Assembly: GCA_050953005.1 (NCBI GenBank)
Contig: JBMNLV010000009.1
Location: 62,001-126,000 of the forward strand
DNA length: 64,000 bases
Source: UBA6115 sp050953005
GTDB lineage: Bacteria > Bacillota > Clostridia > Christensenellales > Aristaeellaceae
Direction: 5' to 3'
A program made the position numbers and the translations under genes. The notes under the pieces were generated by a model, which saw only the letters and a list, made by a program, of their open reading frames with translations, was not told where the DNA came from and made no database searches. Shown here piece by piece: positions 35,281 to 43,884 of the stretch. Each line of letters begins with the position of its first letter. Position 1 is the first letter of the stretch.

Positions 35281-35382
35281 CAGTCCGGAGCATTTGACAT
35301 GGTGCCCGGGAAGTGCGCCGTTGCAGGGCGGTTTGATATAGTCGCTGTGCACTTCATGTTTTATGCAGGTATGCAGGCTTCT

Positions 35383-35958
35383 TTATTTTCTTGAGTAAGT
35401 CCCAACAATCATTGCTTCGGCCAATATCTTTCCCGTCAATAGCTTCTGCATTCCCGACAGCTTGAAACCGGCTTTCAGGTCAAGTGTTTCAGACAGCGCA
35501 TATATGGTAAAGACATAGCGGTGCACACCGGATGGCGGCGTAGGCCCTCCATAGCCGACCGTTTTATAATCATTGATGCCCTGTAGGATTTCTTCCGGCC
35601 AATCAATGCTTGCGTTCTCAGGGATTTCACAGGTTGTATCGTCTACAGGGATGTTGGCAACGAGCCAATGGATCCAATCGCCTCCGTCAGGGTCGATCAT
35701 GGTGATGGCGAGGGCAACAGTGCTTTCCGGGATGTTGGTGACAGTCAATGGAGGCGAAAGCGAGGGGATTGTTTTTTTGACGAACTGCTTTCCCTTTGCG
35801 CCATACGGCAATCCGAGCGCTCCATCAACGATGGCGGCGCTTGTGACGGTCATTTCCTCCGGTGGCGCCGGCTCAGGCATATTTGCAGATTCCGAGAATG
35901 CAGCTGATTGGACCGTCATGACAAGAATTACCAGAAAAAACAGAATGATACGTTTCAT
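35383..35958 (-). CDS. Secreted YbhB/YbcL-type phosphatidylethanolamine-binding protein
   Basis: 191 residues. The start at 35958 follows AGGAGGCAATCATTA; the longer frame adds residues before the signal peptide and is rejected. A signal peptide (KRIILFFLVILVMTVQSAAF) precedes a PEBP fold with MIDPDGGDWIHWLVANIP and YGGPTPPSGVHRYVFTIYAL, the two ligand-pocket motifs of the YbhB family. Proteins of this group bind small anionic ligands; the role is unclear. Export out of the cell or to the membrane surface is predicted. Neighbouring genes give no clue. Confidence 0.88.
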   Translation of the reverse strand: MKRIILFFLVILVMTVQSAAFSESANMPEPAPPEEMTVTSAAIVDGALGLPYGAKGKQFVKKTIPSLSPPLTVTNIPESTVALAITMIDPDGGDWIHWLVANIPVDDTTCEIPENASIDWPEEILQGINDYKTVGYGGPTPPSGVHRYVFTIYALSETLDLKAGFKLSGMQKLLTGKILAEAMIVGTYSRK

Positions 35959-36302
35959 TAATGATTGCCTCCTGAATTCTGCGTAAAACAAAAGAAACAA
36001 GTTGTTTGTTGAGGGGTTGGAAGTTCTTTTTCATGGTTGATTGCCGTTTGTGTTTTGCCCGGTGCATGTTCACATTGCTTTTGAACATAATCCACACCTT
36101 CATGCGGACGGCAGCCTGTCTGCTCTCAGTATTTTTGCAATCGCCCCCATTCGATGTGTAGAAATGTTTCTCTGGTATGTTTGTTTGGTTTTGTTGCATT
36201 CGCTGTCTCAGTCCTTATATATCATATAAAATTGACTTTGCCATCACCGCTTTTGCCGTCAAAACGCTGACAAAAACCCGCGCTGCATGATTATATCACT
36301 TT
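35959..36302. other. Intergenic region left of the broken integrase
   Basis: About 340 bases without a supported gene. A 62-codon frame at 36041-36229 is low-complexity and has no ribosome site. It likely includes the promoter of the PEBP gene and the decayed edge of a mobile element. Confidence 0.5.
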
Positions 36303-36771
36303 TTGAAGCGATTTGTTCTGCCAGTCCATAACTTAATCAGCATAACAAGAGCAGTTTCCTTTGTTGGGAACAGTTCGGTTCTTAAAGGGCCAAAATCAAA
36401 GGCTGGAATACGCAAGGTTCCAATGGTGCCGCAGCTAAAAGACATTTTGTTTGCCGCCAGAAAAGACTCGGGCTATATTGTCAGCAAGGACGGAATATCC
36501 CCATATTCAGATGCCATGTATATTAGGACATGGAAGATAAATTAAATTGCATGGATATACTGCGTACTCTTTCAGACATACAGTGGCAAGCATATATGCC
36601 GCAGATGCCAGCATCGCACCTAAAACAGTGCAGACCATACTACTAGGTCATGCAGACATCTCTACAATCATCAACGTATACGCTAAAACGGACCTAGACA
36701 CTGTTATTAACGCTGGAAGATTATTCGCTGAAATGATGTCAATTCTGGTAACGAGTTGTAGCGTTAGTTGA
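36303..36771 (+). pseudogene. Broken tyrosine integrase (C-terminal remnant)
   Basis: Two overlapping frames together resemble the C-terminal catalytic half of a phage/ICE integrase. The first ends in a stop near 36545 (KGPKSKAGIRKVPMVPQL). The second carries HGYTAYSFRHTVAS with the His-x-x-Arg pair and LLGHADISTIINVYAK with the His and catalytic Tyr region. The frame changes by one near 36545 and the N-terminal half is missing. It lies 170 bases upstream of tRNA-Arg in the orientation expected of a former tRNA-integrating element. It is inactive as it stands. Confidence 0.85.
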
Positions 36772-36939
36772 AAAAGAAAATCTCCTAAACCCATTGAAAA
36801 ATAAGGGGAAAATGATCATAAAATCTGACTTAGTTGACGGTATAATTGTAGAAAATCCGAAATTTGAGAAATAATTGACAATGCGAACTCTTGATGATAC
36901 TCTAAAAACCCTTGCAGGACAACGACTTGCAAGGACTCT

Positions 36940-37016
36940 GCTCCCGTAGCTCAGCTGGATAGAGTGTCAGACTCCGACTCTGAAGGCCGTGGGTTCGAAT
37001 CCCGCCGGGTGCACCA
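36940..37016 (+). tRNA. tRNA-Arg (anticodon CCG)
   Basis: A 77-base cloverleaf including an encoded CCA. The anticodon arm UCAGA-CUCCGAC-UCUGA gives CCG, which reads CGG codons. The T-arm GUGGG-UUCGAAU-CCCGC is standard with one wobble. The acceptor stem has one U-U mismatch at the third pair (GCUCCCG against CGGGUGC), perhaps a genuine change in this tRNA. The broken integrase just upstream suggests that its 3' half has served as an attachment site. Confidence 0.92.
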
Positions 37017-37026
37017 ACTAAATAAT

Positions 37027-37065
37027 GACTGCTATTTGGATAGAATAGCGGTCCTTTTGTTTTTC
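37027..37065 (+). terminator. Terminator of tRNA-Arg
   Basis: GACTGCTATT pairs fully with AATAGCGGTC (one G-U) across a seven-base loop, followed by CTTTTGTTTTT. Confidence 0.85.
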
Positions 37066-37270
37066 CTTGAAATATAAGGGTTTTCGGGATTTTCCTAAAC
37101 AGCAAAAACCGCCCCGGAATACTTTCCAAAACATTTTTTAGATTGCGAGCTAAAATCTTGAACAGCTAAATTTAATAAGTTTATACCGTCAGGATAAAGT
37201 TTACTTCGTGGGGAAATAGTTTCCACCGTGGGTATTTAGTTTACATTGTAGTAGAGCCGAACCCAATATT
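37066..37270 (+). repeat. Degenerate direct repeats resembling an IS21-type end
   Basis: Around 37193-37255 three related boxes occur at about 20-base spacing: AAGTTTACTTCGTGGGG, TAGTTTCCACCGTGGG and TAGTTTACATTGTAG. Multiple short transposase-binding repeats at the element tip are typical of IS21-family ends. No istA/istB genes are present, so this would be a remnant. The rest of the stretch shows no gene. Confidence 0.4.
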
Positions 37271-38463
37271 TAGTGTCTACTGAACAACCCAATTTCTTAT
37301 ATTCCACAAGCATTTTATCCTGATACACATGATAAACTAGTACAAGGAAAACCTTTGAAAATCACCAAAACCCTTGCACTTAACCAGGAGTGAAAACGTC
37401 ATGTACGAGAGAAAAGCACACCAGGCGACCTTCTCCGGAGAACAGATGGGTTCGCATGTCCCGGCTGATTCCTTGGGCAGTGTTTGAGGCACAGTACGTA
37501 GCCCTGTTCCTGAACCCTCGGGAGGGTAAGCCGGCCAAGTCAGCGCGGATGGCCATCGGCTCCCTCATCATTAAGAAGCGCTATGGCTTCTCGGATGAGG
37601 ACGTGGTGGAAGAGATCCGGGAAAACCCCTATCCGCAGTACTTCCTGGACTTCGCGGAATACACAAACGTCCGGCCTTTTGACCCCAGCGCGATGACCTG
37701 GTTTCGGGAGCGGATTACGACTGAGATGCTGACACCTGATGCGCTCAGCCCCAAACAGCTGGAATATCTGGCAGTCATCCGCGAACTGTACGAACAACAG
37801 CGGGGAGTGTACGAGAACAATACCCACCGTGTGGATGACCGGATCGTGAGTCTGCGCCAGCCGTGGGCGCGGCCGATTGCGTCGGGGAAGGCAGCAGCGC
37901 CTGTGGAGTTTGGGGCCAAAGTGGCGCTGAGCCTGAGCAAAGGGCAAAGGCTACGCGCGATTGTAGAGATATCCTGGAACGCGTTCAACGAAGGCAAAAC
38001 GCTGATAGAATCCATAGAGTAGTACAAGAAACGGACAGGAAAGTAACCGGAGCGGGGGATGGTGGACAGAATATACAGAACCCGGGAGAACCTTGCCTGG
38101 CGCAAGGAGCGGGGCATCCGGCTGAACGGCCCCAAACTGGGTCGCCCGCCCAGGGACAGGCAAGCATACCTGGAAGCCCTGGAGCTGGAACGGCAGGAAT
38201 CGGGCGAGCGCAACGAGATTGAGGGCTGTATCGGTGTTTGCAAGCGCCGGTACGGTCTTGACCTGGTGATGATACGTCTGAAGCATATCAGCGAGGTGGA
38301 CATCCATATGTCCATCCTGACCCGGAACCTGTTCAAGAGGCTGAAGTTTCTTTTAGGGCTTGTTTGGGACTGGATCATGAGGGCTGGATTGGGACGAAAA
38401 ATGGAGGACGGCGTGCTGCTTGGCTGCTTGGTAGCGTAAAAAACGGTTATTCAGTGGATACTA
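37271..38463 (+). mobile_element. Internally deleted IS (IS5/IS1182-type), copy 1
   Basis: About 1.19 kb bounded by inverted repeats TAGTGTCTACTGAACAAC (37271-37288) and GTTATTCAGTGGATACTA (38446-38463). It lacks about 36 bases near the transposase start and about 414 bases in the middle compared with the full copy to its right. The same two deletions are present in copy 3 at 54.2-55.4 kb. It cannot encode active transposase and would need help in trans to move. Confidence 0.88.
37390..38439 (+). pseudogene. Transposase pseudogene of deleted IS copy 1
   Basis: The frame from 37390 carries ENRWVRMSRLIPWAVFE, then jumps from ERITTEML directly to TPDALSPKQLE. It thus loses the region equal to residues 123-260 of the intact protein, including the first catalytic Asp. 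The natural ATG at 37401 is out of frame because of the upstream deletion. Further stops occur near 38022, after which another frame (38059-38439) continues to the C-terminus with the final Glu block EIEGCIGVCKRRYGLD. Confidence 0.9.
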
Positions 38464-38465
38464 TT

Positions 38466-40098
38466 TAGTGTCTGCTGAACAACTCCAAACACAAGACAAA
38501 TCCACATCTTCCGGCCATTTTCTGGTATCATGTGTGCAAGGATAATTGCAGAAAGCACGCAAAACCCTTGCACTTGAACTGGAGATGAAACGGTATGTAC
38601 GAGAAGAAAGCACGCCAGGCGACCTTTTTTGAAGACGCGACGCTGTTTGGTGGCGTCAGGCTGAATTCCGAGAACAGATGGGTAAGGATGTCGGAGCTCA
38701 TCCCCTGGGAAGTCTTTGAGGAGCGGTATGCTGCACTGTTTAGCAACCCCCGGGAGGGGAAGCCGGCAAAGTCGGCCCGGATGGCCATCGGCTCTTTGAT
38801 TATCAAGAAGCGCTATGGTTTTTCAGATGAGGACACGGTGGAAGAGATCCGGGAGAACCCCTATCTGCAGTACTTCCTGGGGTTTGCGGAATATACCAAC
38901 GCCAGGCCCTTTGACCCCAGCGTGATGACGTGGTTTCGGGAGCGGATCACGCCGGAGATGTTGTCAGAGTTGAATGACTATGTGATTGGCCGTAAAAAGG
39001 TGAAAGCAGAAAAGGAGCCTGGTTCCGATGACGACAATCATGATGACGCTGACAGTGAGGGAGGAGGCCCGGTCAACCGAGGGACGCTGATCCTGGACGC
39101 GACCTGTGTTCCGCAGAACATCCGTTTTCCCACCGATGCTTCGCTGCTCAACGAAGGGCGGGAGCTGCTGGAAGGGATGATTGATACAGCGCACAAGGCA
39201 GGCGCAACGGAAGGTAATAAGCCCAGAACCTACCGGAACCTGGCCAGGCGGGACTGGCTGCGGTTTGCCCGGGACCGGAAACCAACGCGCAAGAAGATTC
39301 GCAAAGCGATTCGTCAGCAGCTGGGCTATGTCAAACGGAACCTCGGGTATCTGGAAGCCATCCTGAGCAAATATCCGGACGCGCTGAGCGCAAAGGAGCT
39401 GGAGCGCATGGCAGTGATCCAGCTGCTGTACGCGCAGCAGCAGGAGATGTATGACAGCAATACGCACCGGGTGGATGACCGGATTGTAAGCCTGCACCAG
39501 CCCTGGGTGCGACCGATTGTTCGGGGCAAGGCGGCAGTGTCGGTGGAGTTCGGTGCGAAGGTGGCGCTGAGCCTGAGCGATGGCTATGCGAGGATTGAGG
39601 AAATCTCGTGGGATGCCTTCAACGAAAGCAAAACACTGATGGCTTCGATGGAGCGATACAAGGAGCAAACGGGCCACTATCCGGAGCGGGGACTGGTAGA
39701 CAGGATCTACCGAACGAGGGAGAATCTCACCTGGTGCAGGGAGCGTGGCATCCGGTTGAATGGTCCCAAACTGGGACGACCACCCAAAGACCGACAGGTG
39801 TATGAGGAAGCGCTGGCACTGGAGCGACAGGAGTCAGGAGAGCGGAGTCATATTGAGGGATGTATCGGTGTTTGCAAGCGCCGATATGGGCTTGATCTGG
39901 TGATGATGCGGCAGAAACACACCAGCGAGGTGGACATTCATGCCGCCATCCTGACCCGGAACCTGTTCAGGCGGCTGAGGCTCTACATTTGGCTCTTTTT
40001 GGCAGCGCTATTTCGCCGGTCGGAAAGCACAAAAACAGACACGCCGGTACCGTTGGCGTGCCTGTGTGGCTGAATTGTTGGTTATTCAGGAGACACTA
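38466..40098 (+). mobile_element. Full-length IS (IS5/IS1182-type), copy 2
   Basis: About 1.63 kb between imperfect inverted repeats TAGTGTCTGCTGAACAAC (38466-38483) and GTTATTCAGGAGACACTA (40081-40098). Only two bases separate its left tip from the right tip of copy 1, so the two lie end to end. It carries one intact transposase gene. Confidence 0.88.
38595..40073 (+). CDS. IS5/IS1182-type transposase (DUF772 N-terminus), intact
   Basis: 492 residues. The N-terminal DUF772-like part reads PREGKPAKSARMAIGSLIIKKRYGFSDEDTVEEIRENPYLQYFLG. The DDE core shows the first Asp in LILDATCVPQNIRFPTDASLLNE near 168, the GAKVALSLSDGYARIEEISWDAFNES strand region with the second Asp, and the final Glu in RSHIEGCIGVCKRRYGLDLVMMR. 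An acidic, low-complexity linker (EPGSDDDNHDDADSEGGG) sits just before the first Asp. It is intact, so it could mobilise the deleted copies in trans. The ribosome site before 38595 is modest (CTGGAGATG). Confidence 0.92.
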   Translation: MYEKKARQATFFEDATLFGGVRLNSENRWVRMSELIPWEVFEERYAALFSNPREGKPAKSARMAIGSLIIKKRYGFSDEDTVEEIRENPYLQYFLGFAEYTNARPFDPSVMTWFRERITPEMLSELNDYVIGRKKVKAEKEPGSDDDNHDDADSEGGGPVNRGTLILDATCVPQNIRFPTDASLLNEGRELLEGMIDTAHKAGATEGNKPRTYRNLARRDWLRFARDRKPTRKKIRKAIRQQLGYVKRNLGYLEAILSKYPDALSAKELERMAVIQLLYAQQQEMYDSNTHRVDDRIVSLHQPWVRPIVRGKAAVSVEFGAKVALSLSDGYARIEEISWDAFNESKTLMASMERYKEQTGHYPERGLVDRIYRTRENLTWCRERGIRLNGPKLGRPPKDRQVYEEALALERQESGERSHIEGCIGVCKRRYGLDLVMMRQKHTSEVDIHAAILTRNLFRRLRLYIWLFLAALFRRSESTKTDTPVPLACLCG

Positions 40099-40133
40099 TT
40101 TAAAGTTGTTGACATATGGCCAAAGCGAACACT

Positions 40134-40177
40134 ATAAACAATCCGCTCCGGACCATTTTACGAAGCGGATTGTTTAT
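40134..40177. repeat. Perfect 14-bp inverted repeat outside IS copy 2
   Basis: ATAAACAATCCGCT and AGCGGATTGTTTAT pair across 16 bases. No T-run follows on either strand. It may be the stem of an older terminator displaced from its gene by the IS insertions. Confidence 0.6.
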
Positions 40178-40289
40178 GTCTTCGGGGGCTTGAAAGGGTC
40201 AAAATAGGTTTGCATTTTTGGGCGGAGACCGTAACAAAGAGTATTATGCTACAGTTTTTGCAATGCGTATATACGTGCTTTAAGACTAC

Positions 40290-41954
40290 TTATTCATTCT
40301 GTCCTACTGATTGATCATTCCTAAGCCTTTTTTTGTCTTCATACATTTTATGATCAGCTCTTATGGCAGTGGAATAAAGATCTTTATCCAAGGAAGCCTC
40401 ATACTCTGCAAATCCTAAAGATATTGAAAAGTGATATTCTCTTTCTTTGTCTGTTAAATCCACGTCCTTTTTTACTTGCTCAATGATAGCATCTACTTCC
40501 TCTGAAGTTGCGGTGTTGTCAACGATTACAGCAAATTCATCCCCGCCTATACGGTAAGTCTTGCCTTTATGGCCGAAATTTTTATCCAAAACGTTATATG
40601 TGTCAATAATCGCCAGATCGCCGGAAGAATGACCAAAGCAATCATTTATATATTTTAGTCTGTCGGTATCAACCTGCACAATTACGACCCCTCCCGGTTC
40701 AGATATTTTTTCCATATCTTCCAGATACTTTGCGCGATTATATCCTCCTGTCAAAACATCAGTATATGCCATTTTTGCATAGTATTCTCTTTCTTCTCTG
40801 ATCCTCTTTCTATCCATATAGTCTTTAAACTGGGATATAATCATTAAGACTATATAAATCAGTACACCGATATGCAGAAAGTGGGATGTTACCAATTGTC
40901 CTTTAATATAGTATACTGCTATTTCCACAATTCCGAAGATGAAAACAATGGACAGCAGCTTTAATTCTCTAAATGCTTTCTCGTTTTTGTATAAAAAGGT
41001 TTCTATCAGAAGAATTCCCAAATAATACACACAGATTAATACGATAAGCACCATCGTCATATCAATGGTATCGGTAAGACCCAGGATATTAAAATACTCC
41101 AGTCCCAGCGTGACAACTGAATTTACAATTGCCAGAGTAACCAGGAAATCGTCAAAAAATCTCTTTCTCATTGGAACGGTTTCCCGTATAAACAAGCAAG
41201 CTGTAATAGGCGCAAGCAACGTCATAAGATGTGTAATCCGAACGGTATAGTATGTGTTTTTCGTCAAAAGCTGCAGCATTTGCGATTCGCCTAAAAACCA
41301 GTTGCCCATGATAAAAGCAAAAAATCCCAGATATAGAAGTGCACGATTTTTCTCCCTGAAAACTCCAAAGATAAAATATGAGAGAATAATAAATAAACCT
41401 AAGAAAATAAGAACTGGCGAGAAAATATTCCATAAACCATTTTGCATAAAAAGGTGTGCGTACAAGGCGCTTTCGGAGCCTATAAATACCTCGTAAGCGA
41501 AACCGTGTGAAACAGTTCTATAGGAAAAAAGGGAAATTTCAATTTCTTTGCCCTTATGTTCTGGTTCAGTTTTTATAAATGCCCAAAATGTCCCCAAATC
41601 CCGTCCCAGGTATTTATCTCTGTCATTGCCCATTTCGTAAACCGTTTTTCCGTCAATTTTTACAACGACAGAATGTGCAACGGATCTCGTTGCGAAAACA
41701 GAACCATCGGGCAAATCATCGGGAATAGTATTCCTTATCACTAAAGGTTCGGAATCTTTCACGTCAAAATGATAAGGCAAACTATATTTTTTCTCGTATC
41801 CATCGCCTTTCCAAGTCCAGCCGTCTGAAAAATCAATCACATTTCTATCTAAAAGATAGAGATTTGGCATATCCATAATATGCGGAATAACCAATATGGA
41901 AATAAATATAAAGGCCAATAATACAAAAAATGCTATTTCATTAAATTTTTTCAC
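40290..41954 (-). CDS. Membrane diguanylate cyclase (7TM sensor plus GGDEF)
   Basis: 554 residues from a GTG start (41954) with AAAGGAG upstream. A signal-anchor helix is followed by an extracytoplasmic beta-rich domain (about residues 35-180, with WTWKGDGYEKKY and VVKIDGKTVYEMG). Seven membrane helices lie between about 185 and 375. A GGDEF domain completes it, with YTDVLTGGYNRAKYLE and the intact catalytic motif RIGGDEFAVI. The architecture matches 7TMR-DISM-type sensors. It should make cyclic di-GMP in response to an outside signal. No autoinhibitory RxxD is evident. It stands alone beside IS elements, and its composition is AT-rich. Confidence 0.9.
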   Translation of the reverse strand: MKKFNEIAFFVLLAFIFISILVIPHIMDMPNLYLLDRNVIDFSDGWTWKGDGYEKKYSLPYHFDVKDSEPLVIRNTIPDDLPDGSVFATRSVAHSVVVKIDGKTVYEMGNDRDKYLGRDLGTFWAFIKTEPEHKGKEIEISLFSYRTVSHGFAYEVFIGSESALYAHLFMQNGLWNIFSPVLIFLGLFIILSYFIFGVFREKNRALLYLGFFAFIMGNWFLGESQMLQLLTKNTYYTVRITHLMTLLAPITACLFIRETVPMRKRFFDDFLVTLAIVNSVVTLGLEYFNILGLTDTIDMTMVLIVLICVYYLGILLIETFLYKNEKAFRELKLLSIVFIFGIVEIAVYYIKGQLVTSHFLHIGVLIYIVLMIISQFKDYMDRKRIREEREYYAKMAYTDVLTGGYNRAKYLEDMEKISEPGGVVIVQVDTDRLKYINDCFGHSSGDLAIIDTYNVLDKNFGHKGKTYRIGGDEFAVIVDNTATSEEVDAIIEQVKKDVDLTDKEREYHFSISLGFAEYEASLDKDLYSTAIRADHKMYEDKKRLRNDQSVGQNE

Positions 41955-42280
41955 GTTTTATTTCTCCTTTCCCCATCCATTTATCAACAATTATTTGAAA
42001 TAAGTACCGTTCACCAATTCTTTCAATCCGCTTTTCGAAGCAAAATGCTTTTATCTGGCCCGAGGCTTGATTGGAGCGGTTTCATATGAATGAAAACACA
42101 TCCATACACTTGTTGATATTAAGATTATAACACCAGCAACGACATTAAAACAAAGTGTTGCTCTAAATCTCGGATTGCATCGTTTCAACATCGTTTCAGC
42201 ATTCAATCTCTCCAATTGCAACAATAAGTGAAACACTCACCCTGTAGATAGCCCTGGGGCTGAGCGGGCCCCGCTCAGCC
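41955..42280. other. Intergenic region, no gene seen
   Basis: About 330 bases upstream of the GGDEF gene. A 61-codon frame at 42051-42236 has no ribosome site. The right end includes a GC-rich hairpin (GGGCTGAGC/GCTCAGCC near 42257-42280). Confidence 0.5.
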
Positions 42281-42308
42281 GGCCTCGGCCAGGCCCGAGG
42301 CATTTTTT
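42281..42308 (+). terminator. Intrinsic terminator, orphan
   Basis: GCCTCGG pairs with CCGAGGC across a short loop and is followed by ATTTTTT. No intact gene precedes it on the plus strand; it probably belonged to a gene lost from this mobile-element region. Confidence 0.7.
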
Positions 42309-42361
42309 GCGCTTTCTCTATTGAGGCCGCGCCTGGGCAGGTCGTTCAACCGCGGTATACC

Positions 42362-43119
42362 TTGGATGTCTGTGCCGGAAAGCTTGCCAGCATCGGGTCA
42401 GGAATGTCCATTAGCGAACCTGTCGCTCTTTTTAGGCGAGATGACAGAAGAATAATCGAGATCGCAGAAGTAATGGGAGACAAATCTCCTTTGCTCACTT
42501 CTGTTGCTCTTCTTGATTCGTCAACCGAATACTTTGGAGATGACGGGCTGGCTCAAGGATATTTCAATGTGTTGGTCACCGTGTTTGATCCTAAAGAAAA
42601 CTATTTGACCAATCAACTTACTCGCAAAGATTACACTTTACTATATCCAAAAAAATAGAGGATATTGCCGCATTTTCCTCCGGGCTGTTTGTTCGTCCCG
42701 GCATCCAAGATGACATACCCTCTGCTCAAAACATACCATATTCTGATACCGGCAGTCAAGATTTATCCAGTACCATTGACAACACCACCTCCACGTCCGA
42801 CCCCGATATCCGCTACAGCTTCCGCGGCTACGCTCCGCCAATGTACAGCCGCCTTCAGATGGAAATCGAGGCGCTCAAGGATGATGCCAAGCTTGGCGCT
42901 GACAGCGTGATCGCGTACCTGCGCAAACGCAGTGTGAAGGCGGAGGAAATCCGCTGGAGCGGCATCCAGGCCTTCCTTCAGGGCAAAAAGAGCGTGACTA
43001 AGGCGGAGCTGATGGAGTTTGTTCAGGGGAATGAGTTGCGGGTGGAGGATGTGAGGGTGAAGTTTTGCGGAGCGCTCAAGAATTATTTGGTTATTGGGAA
43101 TGAAGTGTTGGATTCTTGA
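42362..43119 (+). pseudogene. Frameshifted phage/ICE large-polyvalent-type protein remnant
   Basis: Two frames that read as pieces of one or two larger proteins. The first (42362-42658) has no recognisable family. The second is open from about 42544 to 43119 and holds DPDIRYSFR, a linker often seen before the last domain of very large clostridial phage/ICE proteins. It continues AKLGADSVIAYLRKRSVKAEEIRWSGIQAFLQGKKSVTKAELMEFVQ, a repeat-like helical block (WSGI...FLxGKKSVTKxEL) also typical of such proteins. No start codon with a ribosome site fits, so it is scored as a decayed fragment. Confidence 0.65.
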
Positions 43120-43218
43120 TCTCTTATAATAATTATATTTACAAACCAAAACGGTAAAGAAATTTGATACTCAAACACTAATAATTACAATATTGTTAAA
43201 TTAATGTTCAGAATATGT

Positions 43219-43247
43219 GTGACAATATTTCCATCATGTGTTATAAT
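43219..43247 (+). promoter_or_regulatory. Predicted promoter of the methyltransferase/SpoIID-like operon
   Basis: GTGACA (43219-43224), a 17-bp spacer and a perfect TATAAT (43242-43247), about 30 bases before the ATG at 43279. Confidence 0.65.
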
Positions 43248-43278
43248 TTTACGCATCATAGAAGAAGGAGAGCGGTGT

Positions 43279-43884
43279 ATGCAATCCTGGTTAACAATAC
43301 CAGCGAAGTTGGGCTTAATCACAAGGCATCATCGTAACTACCTCAACCGTGGGCAACGCGTTATTATCGATTGGGCACGTGTAGATGACTGTCACGCGAT
43401 ACTTGATTTATCATATGAAAATCCTGTTTTGCTTGATTATTACCTTGAGCGATATAAGGTAAGAGCATGTGCTATTCTTTCAAGCGATTGCCAACAGTTG
43501 GAAATGTGTGAATCTGTGACACAGGCAGAGATATTGCGCGCGCGGATTACAGATCTCCCGTGGAGAGATAACAGCTTTGATTATGTTTTCAACACAGCAT
43601 TGCTGCATAACAATGGTTACCTTGGTAATGTGCTTAAAGAAGTCTACCGGGTGCTCAAACAAGGCGGTCAATTTATCCTAACGATGCCAGGCACCATATT
43701 GGGCGCTCGGCTTTCAATGCATCAGAAAGGAAAGGCAGAGTGTCGCTATATGGATAACCCATATGTTCTGATGAATGCTTTACATCAGTATGGATTCACT
43801 GATATATCTATGCGTGCTTCTTGCCCAGGTATGGTCGTTGTAATCGCTCATCGAAATCATGGAGGTAACCGGGACGATGCCTGA
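43279..43884 (+). CDS. Class I SAM-dependent methyltransferase-like protein
   Basis: 201 residues; the ATG at 43279 has AGAAGGAGAGC upstream. The motif I region reads CHAILDLSYENPVLLDYYL and lacks the classic GxGxG. The later parts are clear: ARITDLPWRDNSFDYVFNTALLHN (acidic strand 4 of Methyltransf_11) and LKEVYRVLKQGGQFILTMPG. Loss of the glycine loop may weaken S-adenosylmethionine binding or reflect divergence. It ends overlapping the start of the SpoIID-like gene by eight bases, so the two are co-translated. The substrate is unknown. Confidence 0.72.
   Translation: MQSWLTIPAKLGLITRHHRNYLNRGQRVIIDWARVDDCHAILDLSYENPVLLDYYLERYKVRACAILSSDCQQLEMCESVTQAEILRARITDLPWRDNSFDYVFNTALLHNNGYLGNVLKEVYRVLKQGGQFILTMPGTILGARLSMHQKGKAECRYMDNPYVLMNALHQYGFTDISMRASCPGMVVVIAHRNHGGNRDDA

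Noticed and set aside
36902..37129. Minus-strand frame with GGIRTHGLQSRSLTLYPAEL
   Set aside because: This is the well-known false protein made by translating the antisense of a tRNA gene; tRNA-Arg lies here.
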